A stretch of DNA of 64,000 nt from Thalassococcus arenae (GTDB taxonomy: Bacteria; Pseudomonadota; Alphaproteobacteria; Rhodobacterales; Rhodobacteraceae): the NCBI RefSeq assembly GCF_019104745.1, contig NZ_JAHRWL010000001.1, positions 186,001-250,000 of the forward strand. The letters are read 5' to 3'. Made by a program: the position numbers and the translations under genes. Positions 7,788 to 16,756 of this stretch are shown here, piece after piece. Positions within the stretch are counted from its first letter, which is position 1. Each line of letters opens with the position of its first letter. Below the pieces are notes generated by a model, which was not told the DNA's origin, made no database searches, and worked only from the letters and a program-made list of their open reading frames with translations.

Positions 7788-8537
7788 ATGGATTCGATCT
7801 TCAAGGCCCTGAACGACCCGGCCCGCCGCGCGCTGCTCGACAGTCTGCGGAAGAAGGATGGGCAAACGCTGACCGAGCTGGAAGACCAGCTCGACATGAC
7901 CCGTTTCGGCGTCATGAAGCATCTCAGGGTTCTCGAAGACGCCCATCTTGTCGTCCCGAAAAAGGTGGGACGGTTCAAGCACCACTACCTGAACGCGCTT
8001 CCCCTGCAGGAGGTGATCGACCGCTGGATCGACCCCTTTCTGAAACCCCAGGCGCAGGCGCTGACGGCCCTCAAGACTGCATTGGAGAAACCCGTGACCA
8101 AACCCGATTTCATGATGTCGACGTTCATCAACTGCACCCATGACGCGCTGTGGGATGCCCTGACCAGGGGCGAATTGATCTCGCAATACCATTTCGCCTG
8201 TTCCAGGGTGACCGGCGACTACGCCAAGCCCGGCGACGTGGTTGATTTCCATTTTGACCATGGCGGTCTCATGCTGTCCAACAAGGTCATCGCGATCGAA
8301 CCGAAAACCCGGATCGAGATGGCGTTCGAGCCGCATTGGGGCGGGGACGAAACCGCGTCGCGCTGCGTTTACCTGCTGGAACCCACCGCGTCGGGCATGA
8401 AGCTGACGGTCGAACACTACGACTTCAGCGCGGCGCAAACCGGTATCGGCGAAGGCTGGGCGCGGTATCTCTCGGGGCTCAAGACCTATCTCGAAACCGG
8501 CACGGCGCACCGCTTCTTCCCGGAGATGGCGCAATGA
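7788..8537 (+). CDS. ArsR-type regulator fused to SRPBCC/AHSA1 domain
   Basis: A 249-residue two-domain protein. Residues about 1-90 are a winged helix of the ArsR type (IFKALNDPARRALLDSLRKKDGQTLTELED, MTRFGVMKHLRVLEDAHLV). Residues about 110-240 are an SRPBCC/AHSA1 domain (STFINCTHDALWDALTRGELISQYHFA, TRIEMAFEPHWGGDE, TVEHYDF). The SRPBCC pocket probably binds a hydrophobic ligand that changes DNA binding, in contrast to metal-sensing ArsR proteins. It overlaps the following MAPEG gene by 4 bases, so the regulator likely controls its own two-gene operon through the palindrome just upstream. Confidence 0.85.
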   Translation: MDSIFKALNDPARRALLDSLRKKDGQTLTELEDQLDMTRFGVMKHLRVLEDAHLVVPKKVGRFKHHYLNALPLQEVIDRWIDPFLKPQAQALTALKTALEKPVTKPDFMMSTFINCTHDALWDALTRGELISQYHFACSRVTGDYAKPGDVVDFHFDHGGLMLSNKVIAIEPKTRIEMAFEPHWGGDETASRCVYLLEPTASGMKLTVEHYDFSAAQTGIGEGWARYLSGLKTYLETGTAHRFFPEMAQ

Positions 8538-8932
8538 CCACCGAGCTTTTCTTCCTGACCCTGACCGCCATTCTCGCCGCGTCGCTGTGGATTCCCTACA
8601 TCGTCGGGGTCAACAGCACCGGCGCGCCGATGCCGGCCGACAATCGGCCCGCCAACCAGGCCGACATGGCGCCCTGGGTGCATCGCGCCTTTCGCGCGCA
8701 TCTGAACCTGCTGGAACAGTTCCTGCCCTTTGCGGTGATCGTGATCGTCGCGCATCTGGCGGGCGTGTCGAACGCGGTGACGATCTGGGCGTCGGGGCTG
8801 TTCTTCGTCCTCCGGCTGGCCCACGCGGTCTGGATGATCGGCGGGTTTCCCGTGTTGCCGGTGCGGCCGATCATCTTCACTGCCGGCTGGGTCTGCGTGC
8901 TGGCCATCGCGGTCGCGGTGCTGGTCGCCTAG
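8534..8932 (+). CDS. MAPEG family membrane protein
   Basis: A 132-residue membrane protein with four hydrophobic segments (LFFLTLTAILAASLWIPYI, FLPFAVIVIVAHLAG, VTIWASGLFFVLRLAHAVW, IIFTAGWVCVLAIAVAVLV). The NLLEQFLPFAVIVI and FFVLRLAHAVWM parts match the MAPEG (membrane-associated eicosanoid/glutathione metabolism) family. The ATGA overlap with the ArsR-SRPBCC gene implies translational coupling and a shared stimulus. Bacterial MAPEG proteins are mostly uncharacterised; glutathione-dependent detoxification of a hydrophobic compound is a reasonable guess. Its TAG stop overlaps the convergent glycosylase stop in a CTAG. Confidence 0.8.
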   Translation: MTTELFFLTLTAILAASLWIPYIVGVNSTGAPMPADNRPANQADMAPWVHRAFRAHLNLLEQFLPFAVIVIVAHLAGVSNAVTIWASGLFFVLRLAHAVWMIGGFPVLPVRPIIFTAGWVCVLAIAVAVLVA

Positions 8933-9597
8933 CCGATGCTCTGGGCCAGAACCCGGCTGATCACGGTCAGGCTCTGGTCCGATTCCGCGCGCCATCGGTT
9001 GAAGGCCGCCTGCACGGCGGCCATCGCCTTTTTCGAGGTCGGTGCGGCGTCGATGACGCCCTCGGCCACCAGCCGCGCAACGACGTCACGGGACAGGATA
9101 AAGCTTTCCTTGCCCATCTGGCGCAACATGTAGGCACCGGTCGACCCGCCCAGCCGCGACCCGCTGGCCTTCATCCAGTCCAGCAGCCCGGTGAAATCCT
9201 CGGCCGGCCAGTCGCCCACCTTGCGGCCGAAACCGCCGGCCTCGGACGCCACCTGCTGGATGAACACCGCGTTTTCCTGGATGGCGCGCACCTTGGGCGG
9301 GCTGCGGATGATGCGCCTGTCCTCGATCAGGTCGTAGAACCAGTCGTCCGACATCATCGCCACGCGGCCCGGGTCGAACCCGTGGAACGCCGCCTCGATA
9401 TCGGGCCATTTCTTCTCGACCACCGTCCAGCTGATGCCGGCCTGAAAGATGCCGCGCGCCATGGCGGCCAGCCAGCGGTCGTCGGGGATCGCGGCCAGGC
9501 CATCGGCGCTTTTCGGGGCTGCGATGCCGTCCAGCACGGCGGATCGGCCACCCTTGCGGTCCGCGGCGATCGTCAGGATTTCGTCGAATGTGCGCAT
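8929..9597 (-). CDS. DNA-3-methyladenine glycosylase I family protein
   Basis: A 222-residue protein of the Tag family (helix-hairpin-helix superfamily) that excises alkylated adenine from DNA. Family-like segments are FDEILTIAADRKGG near the start, LAAMARGIFQAGISWTVVEKKWPDIEAAFHGFDP and IIRSPPKVRAIQENAVFIQ, which correspond to the Tag pattern of FQAGLSW...F..FDP...I.R...K..A...NA. The N-terminal zinc-binding cysteines of classical Tag are absent, so it is a divergent member. It is convergent with the MAPEG gene, the two stop codons overlapping in CTAG. Confidence 0.75.
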   Translation of the reverse strand: MRTFDEILTIAADRKGGRSAVLDGIAAPKSADGLAAIPDDRWLAAMARGIFQAGISWTVVEKKWPDIEAAFHGFDPGRVAMMSDDWFYDLIEDRRIIRSPPKVRAIQENAVFIQQVASEAGGFGRKVGDWPAEDFTGLLDWMKASGSRLGGSTGAYMLRQMGKESFILSRDVVARLVAEGVIDAAPTSKKAMAAVQAAFNRWRAESDQSLTVISRVLAQSIG

Positions 9598-9651
9598 GGC
9601 GGCCCCCGTTTCGGCAAGACTGCCAGATCGCCGCGTCCGGGGGTAGCCCGA

Positions 9652-10917
9652 TCAACTGCCCTGGGCTTCGTCCAATCCCAGGGCCAGCAGACCGCCAAGC
9701 GCGCTGAGCAACGCAAAGCCGCTGAGGGCCGCGACCGGCCCCAGCGTGGCCAGAGCGCCGCCGAACGCGCCCGAGACCAGCAGCAGCGTACCGATGGCGG
9801 TGTTGGCCAGCGCGGCATAGGACGACCGCGCATCGTCGGGCGCCATGTCGACCAGGTAGGTCGACCGGCCCTGCCGCACGCCGTGATAGGCGATCATCAG
9901 CGCGAACAGCAGCGCCGGCGTCACCCAGACCTGTGCCGTCCATCCCAGCGTGTCGGCCAGCACCGCGGCGGTCATGGCAGCGCCCCCGCCGAAGCCCGCC
10001 CAGCACAGCACCCGGCGCGACGACACATCGGCCAGCCGGCCCCACACATACGAACTGGCAAAGGATGCCGCGGCCGAGGCAAGCACCAGCGCGCCCAGGC
10101 CCTGCAGGGCGCTTTGTCCACCGCCAAGCAGGACGAAATAGGGCGGCGCCAGCGCCGTGACGGTCAGCGCGCCACGGGTCAGGATGAAATGGCGGAACTG
10201 CGCATCGTCGCGCAGCGGCGCCAGATCCAGCGCCGATGCGGCCTCTGCCTCCGATTTGTCCTCTTCAAGCCGCGAAAACAGCATCGCCGCGACAAGCCAC
10301 AGGCAGGCAGCCAATCCGATGGCGGCGACGACCACGCCGACGGCCTGAACGTATCCCGACAGCAGCAGCGCCGCGAAGGCCAGCACCGCCAGCGCGCTCG
10401 CGGTCCCAGCCGCGCCCGTCACGGTGCCGCGCCGCGTTTCGGCGACGGTCTTGCCCAGCACGTCCTTGTAGCTGACCGACGCCGCCGCCCGGCTGAGCGC
10501 CAGCATTCCGACCGCCGCGCACAGGGCCAGACCCGCGGCCGGCCCCTCCAGCGTCAGCGCGATCACGCAGATCGCCGCGGCGGCGATGCCCTGCCCGACC
10601 GATCCGAGGACCCAGGCCCATTTGCGGTGGCGCAGCCCGCGCACCCAGCCCGCCAACAGCAGTTGCGGCAACAGCGCGCCCGCCTCGCGGATGGGCACCA
10701 GCAGGCCGGTGATCGCGGCCGGCGCTCCCAGGGCGCCGGACAGCCAGCTCAGCACCAGCTTGGGGTCGATCAGACCGTCGGCCACCTTGGTCATGCTCAG
10801 CGATGCGACATGCCGCAGGCCGTTGCGGGCCTCGCGCGCATCGGCCTCGGCGCCGGTTTCGGTCAGGGCCTCGTACACGTCCTGCGCGCCGAGACCGGGC
10901 ATTTCCTTGTCCGTCAT
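9652..10917 (-). CDS. MFS transporter
   Basis: A 421-residue multi-spanning protein with about twelve hydrophobic segments, including AAITGLLVPIREAGALLPQLLLAGWVRG (typical MFS N-terminal helix pair with basic loop RGLRHRKW), AAAICVIALTLEG, AVGVVVAAIGLAACLWLVAAMLF and a second half beginning HFILTRGALTVTALAPPYFVLL. The MVD-type loop VWGRLADVSSRRVL resembles the MFS signature between helices. The start is the ATG at 10917; longer reading would lack membrane-protein character. Divergent from thrS with 154 bases between. The substrate is unknown. Confidence 0.75.
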   Translation of the reverse strand: MTDKEMPGLGAQDVYEALTETGAEADAREARNGLRHVASLSMTKVADGLIDPKLVLSWLSGALGAPAAITGLLVPIREAGALLPQLLLAGWVRGLRHRKWAWVLGSVGQGIAAAAICVIALTLEGPAAGLALCAAVGMLALSRAAASVSYKDVLGKTVAETRRGTVTGAAGTASALAVLAFAALLLSGYVQAVGVVVAAIGLAACLWLVAAMLFSRLEEDKSEAEAASALDLAPLRDDAQFRHFILTRGALTVTALAPPYFVLLGGGQSALQGLGALVLASAAASFASSYVWGRLADVSSRRVLCWAGFGGGAAMTAAVLADTLGWTAQVWVTPALLFALMIAYHGVRQGRSTYLVDMAPDDARSSYAALANTAIGTLLLVSGAFGGALATLGPVAALSGFALLSALGGLLALGLDEAQGS

Positions 10918-11071
10918 GCGCAGGACGGTAGCACGCCCGCCGCGCGCGGCCAGCGCGCAGGCACCCGGCCCGCGATCTTGACAGCCCGCGCCCGCGGCGG
11001 CACAAGGCGCAGACATATCACCCGCAACCGGGCGTTCCGTGGGCGCCAAACCGACGAGGAGTTCAAGGCCG

Positions 11072-13051
11072 ATGGCCCCGATTTCCCTGACATTCCCAGA
11101 TGGCAACGCGCGCGACTACGATGCCGGCGTGACGCCGGCCGAAGTCGCCGAAAGCATCTCGAAATCGCTGTCGAAAAAGGCCATCTCGGCCAGTGTGAAC
11201 GGCGCGCATTGGGATCTGGCCTGGCCGATCGAACAGGATGCCAGCATCGCCATCCACACGCTGCAGGACGAAGACCAGGCACTGGAGCTGATCCGGCACG
11301 ATCTTGCCCATGTCATGGCCCGTGCCGTGCAGGAAATCTGGCCCGATACGAAAGTGACCATCGGCCCGGTGACGGACCACGGCTGGTTCTACGATTTCGA
11401 CCGGGCCGAGCCGTTCACGCCCGACGACCTGGGCGCCATCGAGGCCAGGATGAAGGACATCATCAATGCCCGCGACCCCGTCCGCACCGAGGTCTGGGAC
11501 CGCGACCGTGCGCGCAAGTTCTACGAGGACAATGGCGAGCCCTACAAGGTCGAGCTGGTCGACCGCATCCCGGGCGATCAGCCGATCCGGATGTACTGGC
11601 ATGGCGACTGGCAGGATCTGTGCCGCGGCCCGCATCTGCAGCACACCGGGCAGCTGCCCGCCGACGCCTTCAAGCTGATGGGTGTCTCCGGCGCGCACTG
11701 GTTCGGCCAGACCGACCGGCCGATGCTGCAGCGCATCTCGGGTGTCGGGTTCCGCAATCGCGACGAGCTGAAGAAATACCTGACCTTCCTGGAAGAGGCC
11801 GCCAAGCGCGATCACCGCCGCCTGGGCCGCGAGATGGACCTGTTCCACATGCAGGAAGAGGCGCCGGGCCAGGTCTTCTGGCATCCCAACGGCTGGACGA
11901 TCTACACCGCGTTGCAGGATTACATGCGCCGCAAGCAACGCGCCGGTGGCTACAAGGAGATCAACACGCCGCAGGTCGTCGACCGCAAGCTGTGGGAAGC
12001 CTCGGGTCACTGGGACAAGTACCAGCACCACATGTTCATCGTCGAAGTGGACGAAAGCCGCGACGGCGAAAATGACGGTGCCGGCAGCAAAAGCCGCGAG
12101 CACACGCGGATCAACGCGCTGAAGCCGATGAACTGCCCCTGCCACGTGCAGGTCTTCAACCAGGGTCTGAAATCCTATCGCGACCTGCCGTTGCGGCTGG
12201 CCGAGTTCGGATCCTGCGCGCGGTTCGAACCCTCGGGCGCGCTGCACGGCATCATGCGGGTGCGCGGTTTCACCCAGGACGATGCGCATATCTTCTGCGC
12301 CGAAGACCAGATCCAGTCCGAATGCGCCCGGTTCATCGATTTCCTGGCCAATATCTACAGTGAACTGGGTTTCCCTGAATTCGAGATCCGTTTCGCCACT
12401 CGCCCTGAAAAGCGCGTCGGGACCGACGAAAGCTGGGACTACGTCGAAAACGCGCTCGAGAGCGCGATCAAGGCGGTGGGCCGCGACTATACGCTGGAAC
12501 CCGGCGACGGGGCGTTCTACGGCCCCAAGCTGGATTTCTACCTGACCGACGCCATCGGCCGCGTGTGGCAATGCGGCACGTTTCAGGTTGACCCGAACCT
12601 GCCCGAACGTCTTGGCGCATCCTACGTGGCGGCGAACGGCGAAAAGACGCGGCCCTTCATGCTGCACCGCGCCTGCCTGGGATCGTTCGAACGGTTCATC
12701 GGCATCCTGATCGAGAACTGGGAAGGCAAGCTGCCGTTCTGGCTGGCGCCGCGTCAGGTGGTGGTCGCGTCGATCACCTCGGATGCCGATGAATACGTGC
12801 ACGAGGTCGTCGCGGCGCTGAAGGCCGCCGGTGTCCGCGCCGAGGGCGATACGCGCAACGAAAAGATCAACTACAAGGTCCGCGAGCATTCTGTCGGCAA
12901 GGTGCCGGTGATCCTGGCGGTGGGCCATCGCGAGGTCGAGGACAAGACCGTGACGGTGCGCAGGCTGGGCGAAAAGCAGACCTCGGTCACATCGCTGACG
13001 GAGATCGTGAGCACGCTGGCGCGCGACGCCACGCCGCCCGATCTTCTGTAA
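11072..13051 (+). CDS. thrS: Threonyl-tRNA synthetase
   Basis: A 659-residue class II aminoacyl-tRNA synthetase charging tRNA-Thr. The order is TGS domain (residues about 1-60, [23 protein letters not shown]), editing domain with [11 protein letters not shown] and CRGPHL, catalytic core with motif 2 ([29 protein letters not shown]), the zinc-site segment [10 protein letters not shown], and motif 3 ([22 protein letters not shown]). The C-terminal anticodon-binding domain starts near [11 protein letters not shown]. An insertion rich in Asp/Glu/Gly ([16 protein letters not shown]) precedes the core. The start is the ATG at 11072 after GAGGAG. A rho-independent terminator follows. Confidence 0.97.
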   Translation: MAPISLTFPDGNARDYDAGVTPAEVAESISKSLSKKAISASVNGAHWDLAWPIEQDASIAIHTLQDEDQALELIRHDLAHVMARAVQEIWPDTKVTIGPVTDHGWFYDFDRAEPFTPDDLGAIEARMKDIINARDPVRTEVWDRDRARKFYEDNGEPYKVELVDRIPGDQPIRMYWHGDWQDLCRGPHLQHTGQLPADAFKLMGVSGAHWFGQTDRPMLQRISGVGFRNRDELKKYLTFLEEAAKRDHRRLGREMDLFHMQEEAPGQVFWHPNGWTIYTALQDYMRRKQRAGGYKEINTPQVVDRKLWEASGHWDKYQHHMFIVEVDESRDGENDGAGSKSREHTRINALKPMNCPCHVQVFNQGLKSYRDLPLRLAEFGSCARFEPSGALHGIMRVRGFTQDDAHIFCAEDQIQSECARFIDFLANIYSELGFPEFEIRFATRPEKRVGTDESWDYVENALESAIKAVGRDYTLEPGDGAFYGPKLDFYLTDAIGRVWQCGTFQVDPNLPERLGASYVAANGEKTRPFMLHRACLGSFERFIGILIENWEGKLPFWLAPRQVVVASITSDADEYVHEVVAALKAAGVRAEGDTRNEKINYKVREHSVGKVPVILAVGHREVEDKTVTVRRLGEKQTSVTSLTEIVSTLARDATPPDLL

Positions 13052-13077
13052 CATTCCAGCACCGGAAGGTTGCAAAC

Positions 13078-13109
13078 GGGCCCTGCATTGTTGCGGGGCC
13101 CTTTCTTTC
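13078..13109 (+). terminator. Rho-independent terminator of thrS
   Basis: GGGCCC at 13078-13083 pairs with GGGCCC at 13096-13101 across a 12-base loop and is followed by TTTCTTTC. It lies 27 bases after the thrS stop. Confidence 0.8.
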
Positions 13110-13277
13110 GCGCCTGTATTCGTTGCGGATTTTCGCTGTTGCGCCTCACAGCGCGGTGACGCCGCCTGACGGAATCGTGACGCACGGGGGCGTGAGTGGC
13201 TTTGCGAGGCTGGCCGCGACACTCTGTCCTCACCGCTCGAACGTCTCGGGACGGAACAGTTTCGACAACTCAAAGGG

Positions 13278-13592
13278 ATGATGAAGATGTCCAAGACCAT
13301 GAAAACCGTTGCCATCGTCGGTGCCGTCGCTGCCTCGCTGGCGGCCCACACCACCACCGCCACCGCGCAAGCCAAGGAAAAGTGCTTTGGCGTGTCGCTG
13401 GCCGGCAAGAACGATTGTGCGGCTGGCCCCGGCACCACCTGCGCCGGCACTTCGACGGTCGACTACCAGGGCAACGCCTGGACGCTGGTCGATGCCGGCA
13501 CCTGCGCCGAGATCGAACTGCCCGCCATGGCCGATGGCACGGCACGCATGGGTTCGCTGGAAGAGCTGGACCGCGACCTGCCCCAGGGCTGA
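13278..13592 (+). CDS. bufA: Bufferin precursor peptide, BufA1 type (DUF2282)
   Basis: A 104-residue exported precursor. A signal peptide ([25 protein letters not shown]) is followed by [20 protein letters not shown] then [19 protein letters not shown] and AGTC. Four cysteines (residues 36, 47, 55, 76) occur in the spacing typical of DUF2282/BufA1. From the literature on Caulobacter bufferins, such peptides are modified on cysteine by the MNIO enzyme BufB with BufC and bind copper in the periplasm. ATG codons at 13278, 13281 and 13287 are all possible; the CAAAGGG just upstream leaves the exact one open. A strong hairpin separates it from bufB. Confidence 0.9.
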   Translation: MMKMSKTMKTVAIVGAVAASLAAHTTTATAQAKEKCFGVSLAGKNDCAAGPGTTCAGTSTVDYQGNAWTLVDAGTCAEIELPAMADGTARMGSLEELDRDLPQG

Positions 13593-13627
13593 TACCGGAA
13601 CTGCCGGAGGCTCGATTTCCGGCAAAT

Positions 13628-13660
13628 CGGCTCCGGGCGTGACAGACGCGCCCGGAGCCG
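13628..13660 (+). promoter_or_regulatory. Intercistronic hairpin bufA-bufB
   Basis: CGGCTCCGGGCG pairs perfectly with CGCCCGGAGCCG over 12 bases with a 9-base loop. There is no T-tract, so it is more likely an mRNA-stabilising or partial-attenuation structure that lets the precursor be made in excess over the enzymes. Confidence 0.65.
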
Positions 13661-13699
13661 CCTAGTCTGTCGGCCAGTGAACCAGCCCGGACCGCCACC

Positions 13700-14548
13700 A
13701 TGTACGAGCATCTCAATGCCCTGCCCCCGCTGCCCGGTGTCGGCTACAAGCCGCAGCATTTCGGCGACATCCTGCAGGATGCGGCGCCGGTGGGCTGGCT
13801 GGAAATCCATGCCGAGAACTACATGGGCGATGGCGGCCGGCCTCTGGCGCAGCTGCGCGCGCTGTCCGAACGGTTTCCCGTCTCGGTGCACGGCGTCGGC
13901 CTGTCGATCGGCGGCGAAGGCCGTCTCGATCCCGACCACCTGGCGCGGTTGAAACACCTGGTCGGCTGGCTGAACCCCGCCAGCTTTTCCGAACACCTGG
14001 CCTGGTCGACCCATGACAGCCAGTTCCTGAACGACCTGCTGCCGCTGCCCTATACCGATGCCACCCTGGCCCGCGTCGCCGATCATGTCGACGAGGTGCA
14101 GGAGGTGCTGGGCCGCCGGATGCTGCTGGAGAACCCGTCATCCTACCTGGCCTTCGCGGAAAGCACCTGGCCGGAGACCGAATTCCTGCGCGAGATCGCG
14201 CGCCGTACCGGTTGCGGTCTGCTGCTGGACGTCAACAACGTCTTCGTCTCGGCCACCAACCTCGGCTATTCGCCGCAAGGCTATATCGCCGATTATCCGC
14301 TGGACCTCGTGGGCGAGATCCACCTGGCCGGCCATGACGAGGACCACGACGATCACGGTCAGCCGTTGTTGATCGACAGTCACGGCCGCGAGGTGGCCGA
14401 CCCGGTCTGGGCGCTGCTGGACCTGACGCTGGACCGGTGCGGCGCGAAACCGCTGCTGATCGAATGGGACAATGATGTGCCCGAATGGGACGTATTGGTC
14501 GCCGAGGCGCGCCGCGCGGCGGACGCACTGGCCCGGGTGACGGCGTGA
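13700..14548 (+). CDS. bufB: Bufferin maturase, MNIO family (DUF692)
   Basis: A 282-residue TIM-barrel enzyme of the multinuclear non-heme iron oxidative (MNIO, DUF692) family. Expected metal-ligand segments are present: EIHAENYMGDGG, VSVHGVGLSIGG, FSEHLAWST, LLENPSSYL, LLLDVNNVFVSATNLG, IHLAGHDEDHD, IDSHGREV and LIEWDNDVPEW. MNIOs use two or three iron ions and oxygen to rearrange cysteines of a peptide substrate. It follows the precursor gene and overlaps bufC by 4 bases (GTGA), the normal bufABC order. Confidence 0.92.
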   Translation: MYEHLNALPPLPGVGYKPQHFGDILQDAAPVGWLEIHAENYMGDGGRPLAQLRALSERFPVSVHGVGLSIGGEGRLDPDHLARLKHLVGWLNPASFSEHLAWSTHDSQFLNDLLPLPYTDATLARVADHVDEVQEVLGRRMLLENPSSYLAFAESTWPETEFLREIARRTGCGLLLDVNNVFVSATNLGYSPQGYIADYPLDLVGEIHLAGHDEDHDDHGQPLLIDSHGREVADPVWALLDLTLDRCGAKPLLIEWDNDVPEWDVLVAEARRAADALARVTA

Positions 14549-15300
14549 CTTCGCAAGCCGATTTCCGCGCCGCGCTGCTGGATGCGGCGCAGCCGGTTCC
14601 TGCGGGCCTGACCGATGGCGCCGGGCAACCGGCCGGGCGGCGCTACGCCGTCTATCGCAACAATGTCGCCGTCAGCCTGCGCGAGGCGCTGGCCGAAGGT
14701 TTTCCGGCCGTGCAGCGTCTGATCGGCGAAGAGAATTTCGCCCGCGTCGCCGGGCTTTTCCTGCGCCGAGAGCCGCCGGTTTCGCCGCTGATGATGCATT
14801 ACGGCGCGGGCTTTCCCGATTTCCTCGCCAGGTTCGAACCGCTGAAAAAGATCGGCTATCTGGCCGACGTCGCCCGGCTCGAACTGGCCCTGCGCCGGTC
14901 CTATCACGCCGCCGATGCCACACCCGCCGATGCGGCGATGCTGCAAGCGCTTGACGAAGACCGGCTGTTGCGGACCCGGATGACCATCGCCCCGGCGGTT
15001 CAGGTGATCGGTTCGGCCTGGCCGCTGCTGGCGGTCTACCGCTACACGATGACGCCGGGCCGGCCCAAGCCGCAGCCGCGGGCCGAGGACGTCATCGTCC
15101 TGCGCCCCGAATTCGACCCCGAACCGCACCTGCTGCCCCCGGGCGGCAGGGGGTTCGTCACCGCCCTGACGCGCGGCGGCACCTTCGGCGCGGCGCTGGA
15201 TGCCGCGGGCGATGAATTCGAGCTGGGGCCGGTCCTGAGCCTGCTGCTGCAGAACGGCGCGATCGCCGCCATCCTCCCTCCCGACGACCGAAAGACCTGA
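14545..15300 (+). CDS. bufC: Bufferin partner protein BufC (HvfC/BufC N-terminal domain)
   Basis: A 251-residue protein of the former DUF2063 family. Its start matches family members: TSQADFRAALLDAAQPVPAGL, then RRYAVYRNNVAVSLREALAEGFPAVQRLIGEENFARVA and FLRREPPVSPLMMHYGAGFPDFL. These partners hold the precursor's leader for the MNIO enzyme. The start is the GTG at 14545 overlapping the bufB stop. The C-terminal half (residues about 140-251) is the usual less conserved part. Sits directly before the doxX gene with a 3-base gap. Confidence 0.9.
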   Translation: MTSQADFRAALLDAAQPVPAGLTDGAGQPAGRRYAVYRNNVAVSLREALAEGFPAVQRLIGEENFARVAGLFLRREPPVSPLMMHYGAGFPDFLARFEPLKKIGYLADVARLELALRRSYHAADATPADAAMLQALDEDRLLRTRMTIAPAVQVIGSAWPLLAVYRYTMTPGRPKPQPRAEDVIVLRPEFDPEPHLLPPGGRGFVTALTRGGTFGAALDAAGDEFELGPVLSLLLQNGAIAAILPPDDRKT

Positions 15301-15303
15301 ACC

Positions 15304-15873
15304 ATGAACGCCCTCCGCTCTCTCCATGACATGATCTTCGGTGCGCTCGAACGTTACGGCGCGGGCCTTTTGCCGCTGCTGGCGCGTTTCGTGTTTGCCG
15401 CGACCCTGCTGGTCTATTTCTGGAATTCCGGCCTGACCAAGCTGGGCGAAGGGGTGCTGGGCATACTGCGTCCGTCCTTTGGCGCCTATGCGCAGATCTT
15501 TCCAAGGCAGATGGAGGCGGCGAGCTATGACATCAGCCAGTTCGGCGTGTTCCACTGGGCGGTCGTGACCGCAGGCACCTGGGCCGAATTCATCCTGCCC
15601 TTGCTGATCGTCGTCGGGTTGCTGACGCGGCTGGCCGCGCTCGGCATGATCGGTTTCGTCGTGGTGCAAAGCCTGACCGACCTCTACGGACATCGCGCGA
15701 TCGAGCACCCCGAAACGGTCGGCGCCTGGTTCGACCGGGTGCCGGACAGCGTGATCCTGGACCAGCGCGCCTTCTGGATGTTGCTGCTGGTCACGCTGGT
15801 GCTGAAAGGCGCCGGTGCGCTGTCCATCGACCGGCTGCTGGCCAAACGCCTTGGATCACCGGCGATCGCGTGA
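15304..15873 (+). CDS. bufD: DoxX family membrane protein of the bufferin operon
   Basis: A 189-residue membrane protein with four hydrophobic segments: LLPLLARFVFAATLLVYFWNSG, AVVTAGTWAEFILPLLIVVGLLTRLAALGMIGFVVVQSL and FWMLLLVTLVLKGAGAL. DoxX family members commonly end bufferin operons (BufD); they may supply redox equivalents or a membrane platform. The segment FDRVPDSVILDQRAFWMLLLV resembles DoxX proteins paired with MNIO genes. The gene is convergent and abutting with the next minus-strand gene. Confidence 0.8.
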   Translation: MNALRSLHDMIFGALERYGAGLLPLLARFVFAATLLVYFWNSGLTKLGEGVLGILRPSFGAYAQIFPRQMEAASYDISQFGVFHWAVVTAGTWAEFILPLLIVVGLLTRLAALGMIGFVVVQSLTDLYGHRAIEHPETVGAWFDRVPDSVILDQRAFWMLLLVTLVLKGAGALSIDRLLAKRLGSPAIA

Positions 15874-16242
15874 TCAGAAATGCGCCTTGGGCTCGTCGGG
15901 CTTGCCCGCGGCCAGGGCCAAAACGCCGCCCAGCCCGGCAAAGGCGATCGGGAACATCGTGAACGGATTGAAGCCGAAGGCGGCATACATGCCGATGGCC
16001 GAGACCAGCAGCAAGATACCGCCCCAAAGCGCCCGCACCTTGGCCATTGCCCCGCCCGCGATGGCCAGCAACGGCGACAGGATCGACGCTGCGCGCACCA
16101 GGCCGGGATTGTCGAACATGCCGAAGATCTCTTCGACCTCGGCGTGGTTGCGGGCCAGTTCGGTATAGCCGTAGCCGAAGAAACCCACGATCATCCCGAT
16201 CACGCCGGCGATGATACCCAAAGTCAGGGCCGCATTGCGCAT
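15874..16242 (-). CDS. Small four-helix membrane protein (DUF4064-like)
   Basis: A 122-residue membrane protein of unknown function with four predicted helices: LTLGIIAGVIGMIVGFFGYGY, AASILSPLLAIAGGAMA, ALWGGILLLVSAIGMYAAFGF and FPIAFAGLGGVLALAAG, ending in a short polar tail. This matches the general DUF4064 pattern. The start is the ATG at 16242, one base after the stop of the ArsC-like gene, so the two genes form an operon in that order. No catalytic motif is seen. Confidence 0.65.
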   Translation of the reverse strand: MRNAALTLGIIAGVIGMIVGFFGYGYTELARNHAEVEEIFGMFDNPGLVRAASILSPLLAIAGGAMAKVRALWGGILLLVSAIGMYAAFGFNPFTMFPIAFAGLGGVLALAAGKPDEPKAHF

Positions 16243-16243
16243 G

Positions 16244-16558
16244 TCACACCCCCAATGCCTGTTGCGTGGCCTTGTCCCAGCCCAGATGCATGTCGCCCCC
16301 ATCCACGACCAGCGGCCGCTTCATCAAGGTGGGATGCGCCGCGATCAGATCGCGCGGAGAGCCCTCGCGTTCGGCGTCGGACAAACCGCGCCAGGTGGTC
16401 GACCGAGTGTTCAGCAACGCCGGGCCGAAGCGATCCAGCGCCGCATCCAGCACGTCGGCGGGCAAGCCATCGGCGCGCACATCGACCAGTTCGGCCCGCG
16501 GCAGCGCCTTGAGCGCCTTGCGGCAGGTGTCGCAATTCTTCAACCCGTACAGGATCAT
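16244..16558 (-). CDS. ArsC/Spx family protein (arsenate reductase-like)
   Basis: A 104-residue thioredoxin-fold protein of the ArsC/YffB family: YGLKNCDTCRKALKAL contains CxxC at the N terminus, followed by DVRADGLPADVLDAALDRFGPALLNTRSTTWRGL and HPTLMKRPLVVDG. In true ArsC an active-site Cys and three Arg bind arsenate; YffB-like members with this TRSTTWR pattern are usually not arsenate reductases and may act as glutathione-dependent thiol reductases. No other ars gene is near. First gene of a two-gene operon with the small membrane protein. Confidence 0.8.
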   Translation of the reverse strand: MILYGLKNCDTCRKALKALPRAELVDVRADGLPADVLDAALDRFGPALLNTRSTTWRGLSDAEREGSPRDLIAAHPTLMKRPLVVDGGDMHLGWDKATQQALGV

Positions 16559-16756
16559 GCCCGCTTCCTCATCAGTTTTGGTCAGATAACCGCCGGTTCA
16601 CCAAATTGCGAGACCCGCGCCCTTGCTTTTTGCTTGACCCGTGCAATCTTGATCTAGGTGACCTAGGGGCAGGTGCGTTCTGCGCACCGGCTGTCTCAGA
16701 ACATTCAACTCCCCGTTCGCGGGACGAGACGCCAGTAAAGAAGGAGCACGGGAAAG

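Noticed and set aside
8587-12075. A 1162-residue open frame on the plus strand
   Set aside because: It runs out of frame through the MAPEG, glycosylase, MFS and thrS genes; its composition is that of a high-GC shadow frame.
11063-13450. A 795-residue open frame antisense to thrS
   Set aside because: thrS is unmistakable on the plus strand; the antisense frame has no motifs.
16244-16558. Arsenic resistance locus
   Set aside because: Only an ArsC/YffB-like gene is present; no arsB, acr3 or arsenic-type arsR is nearby, and the ArsR-like gene at 7788 carries an SRPBCC domain rather than metal sites.
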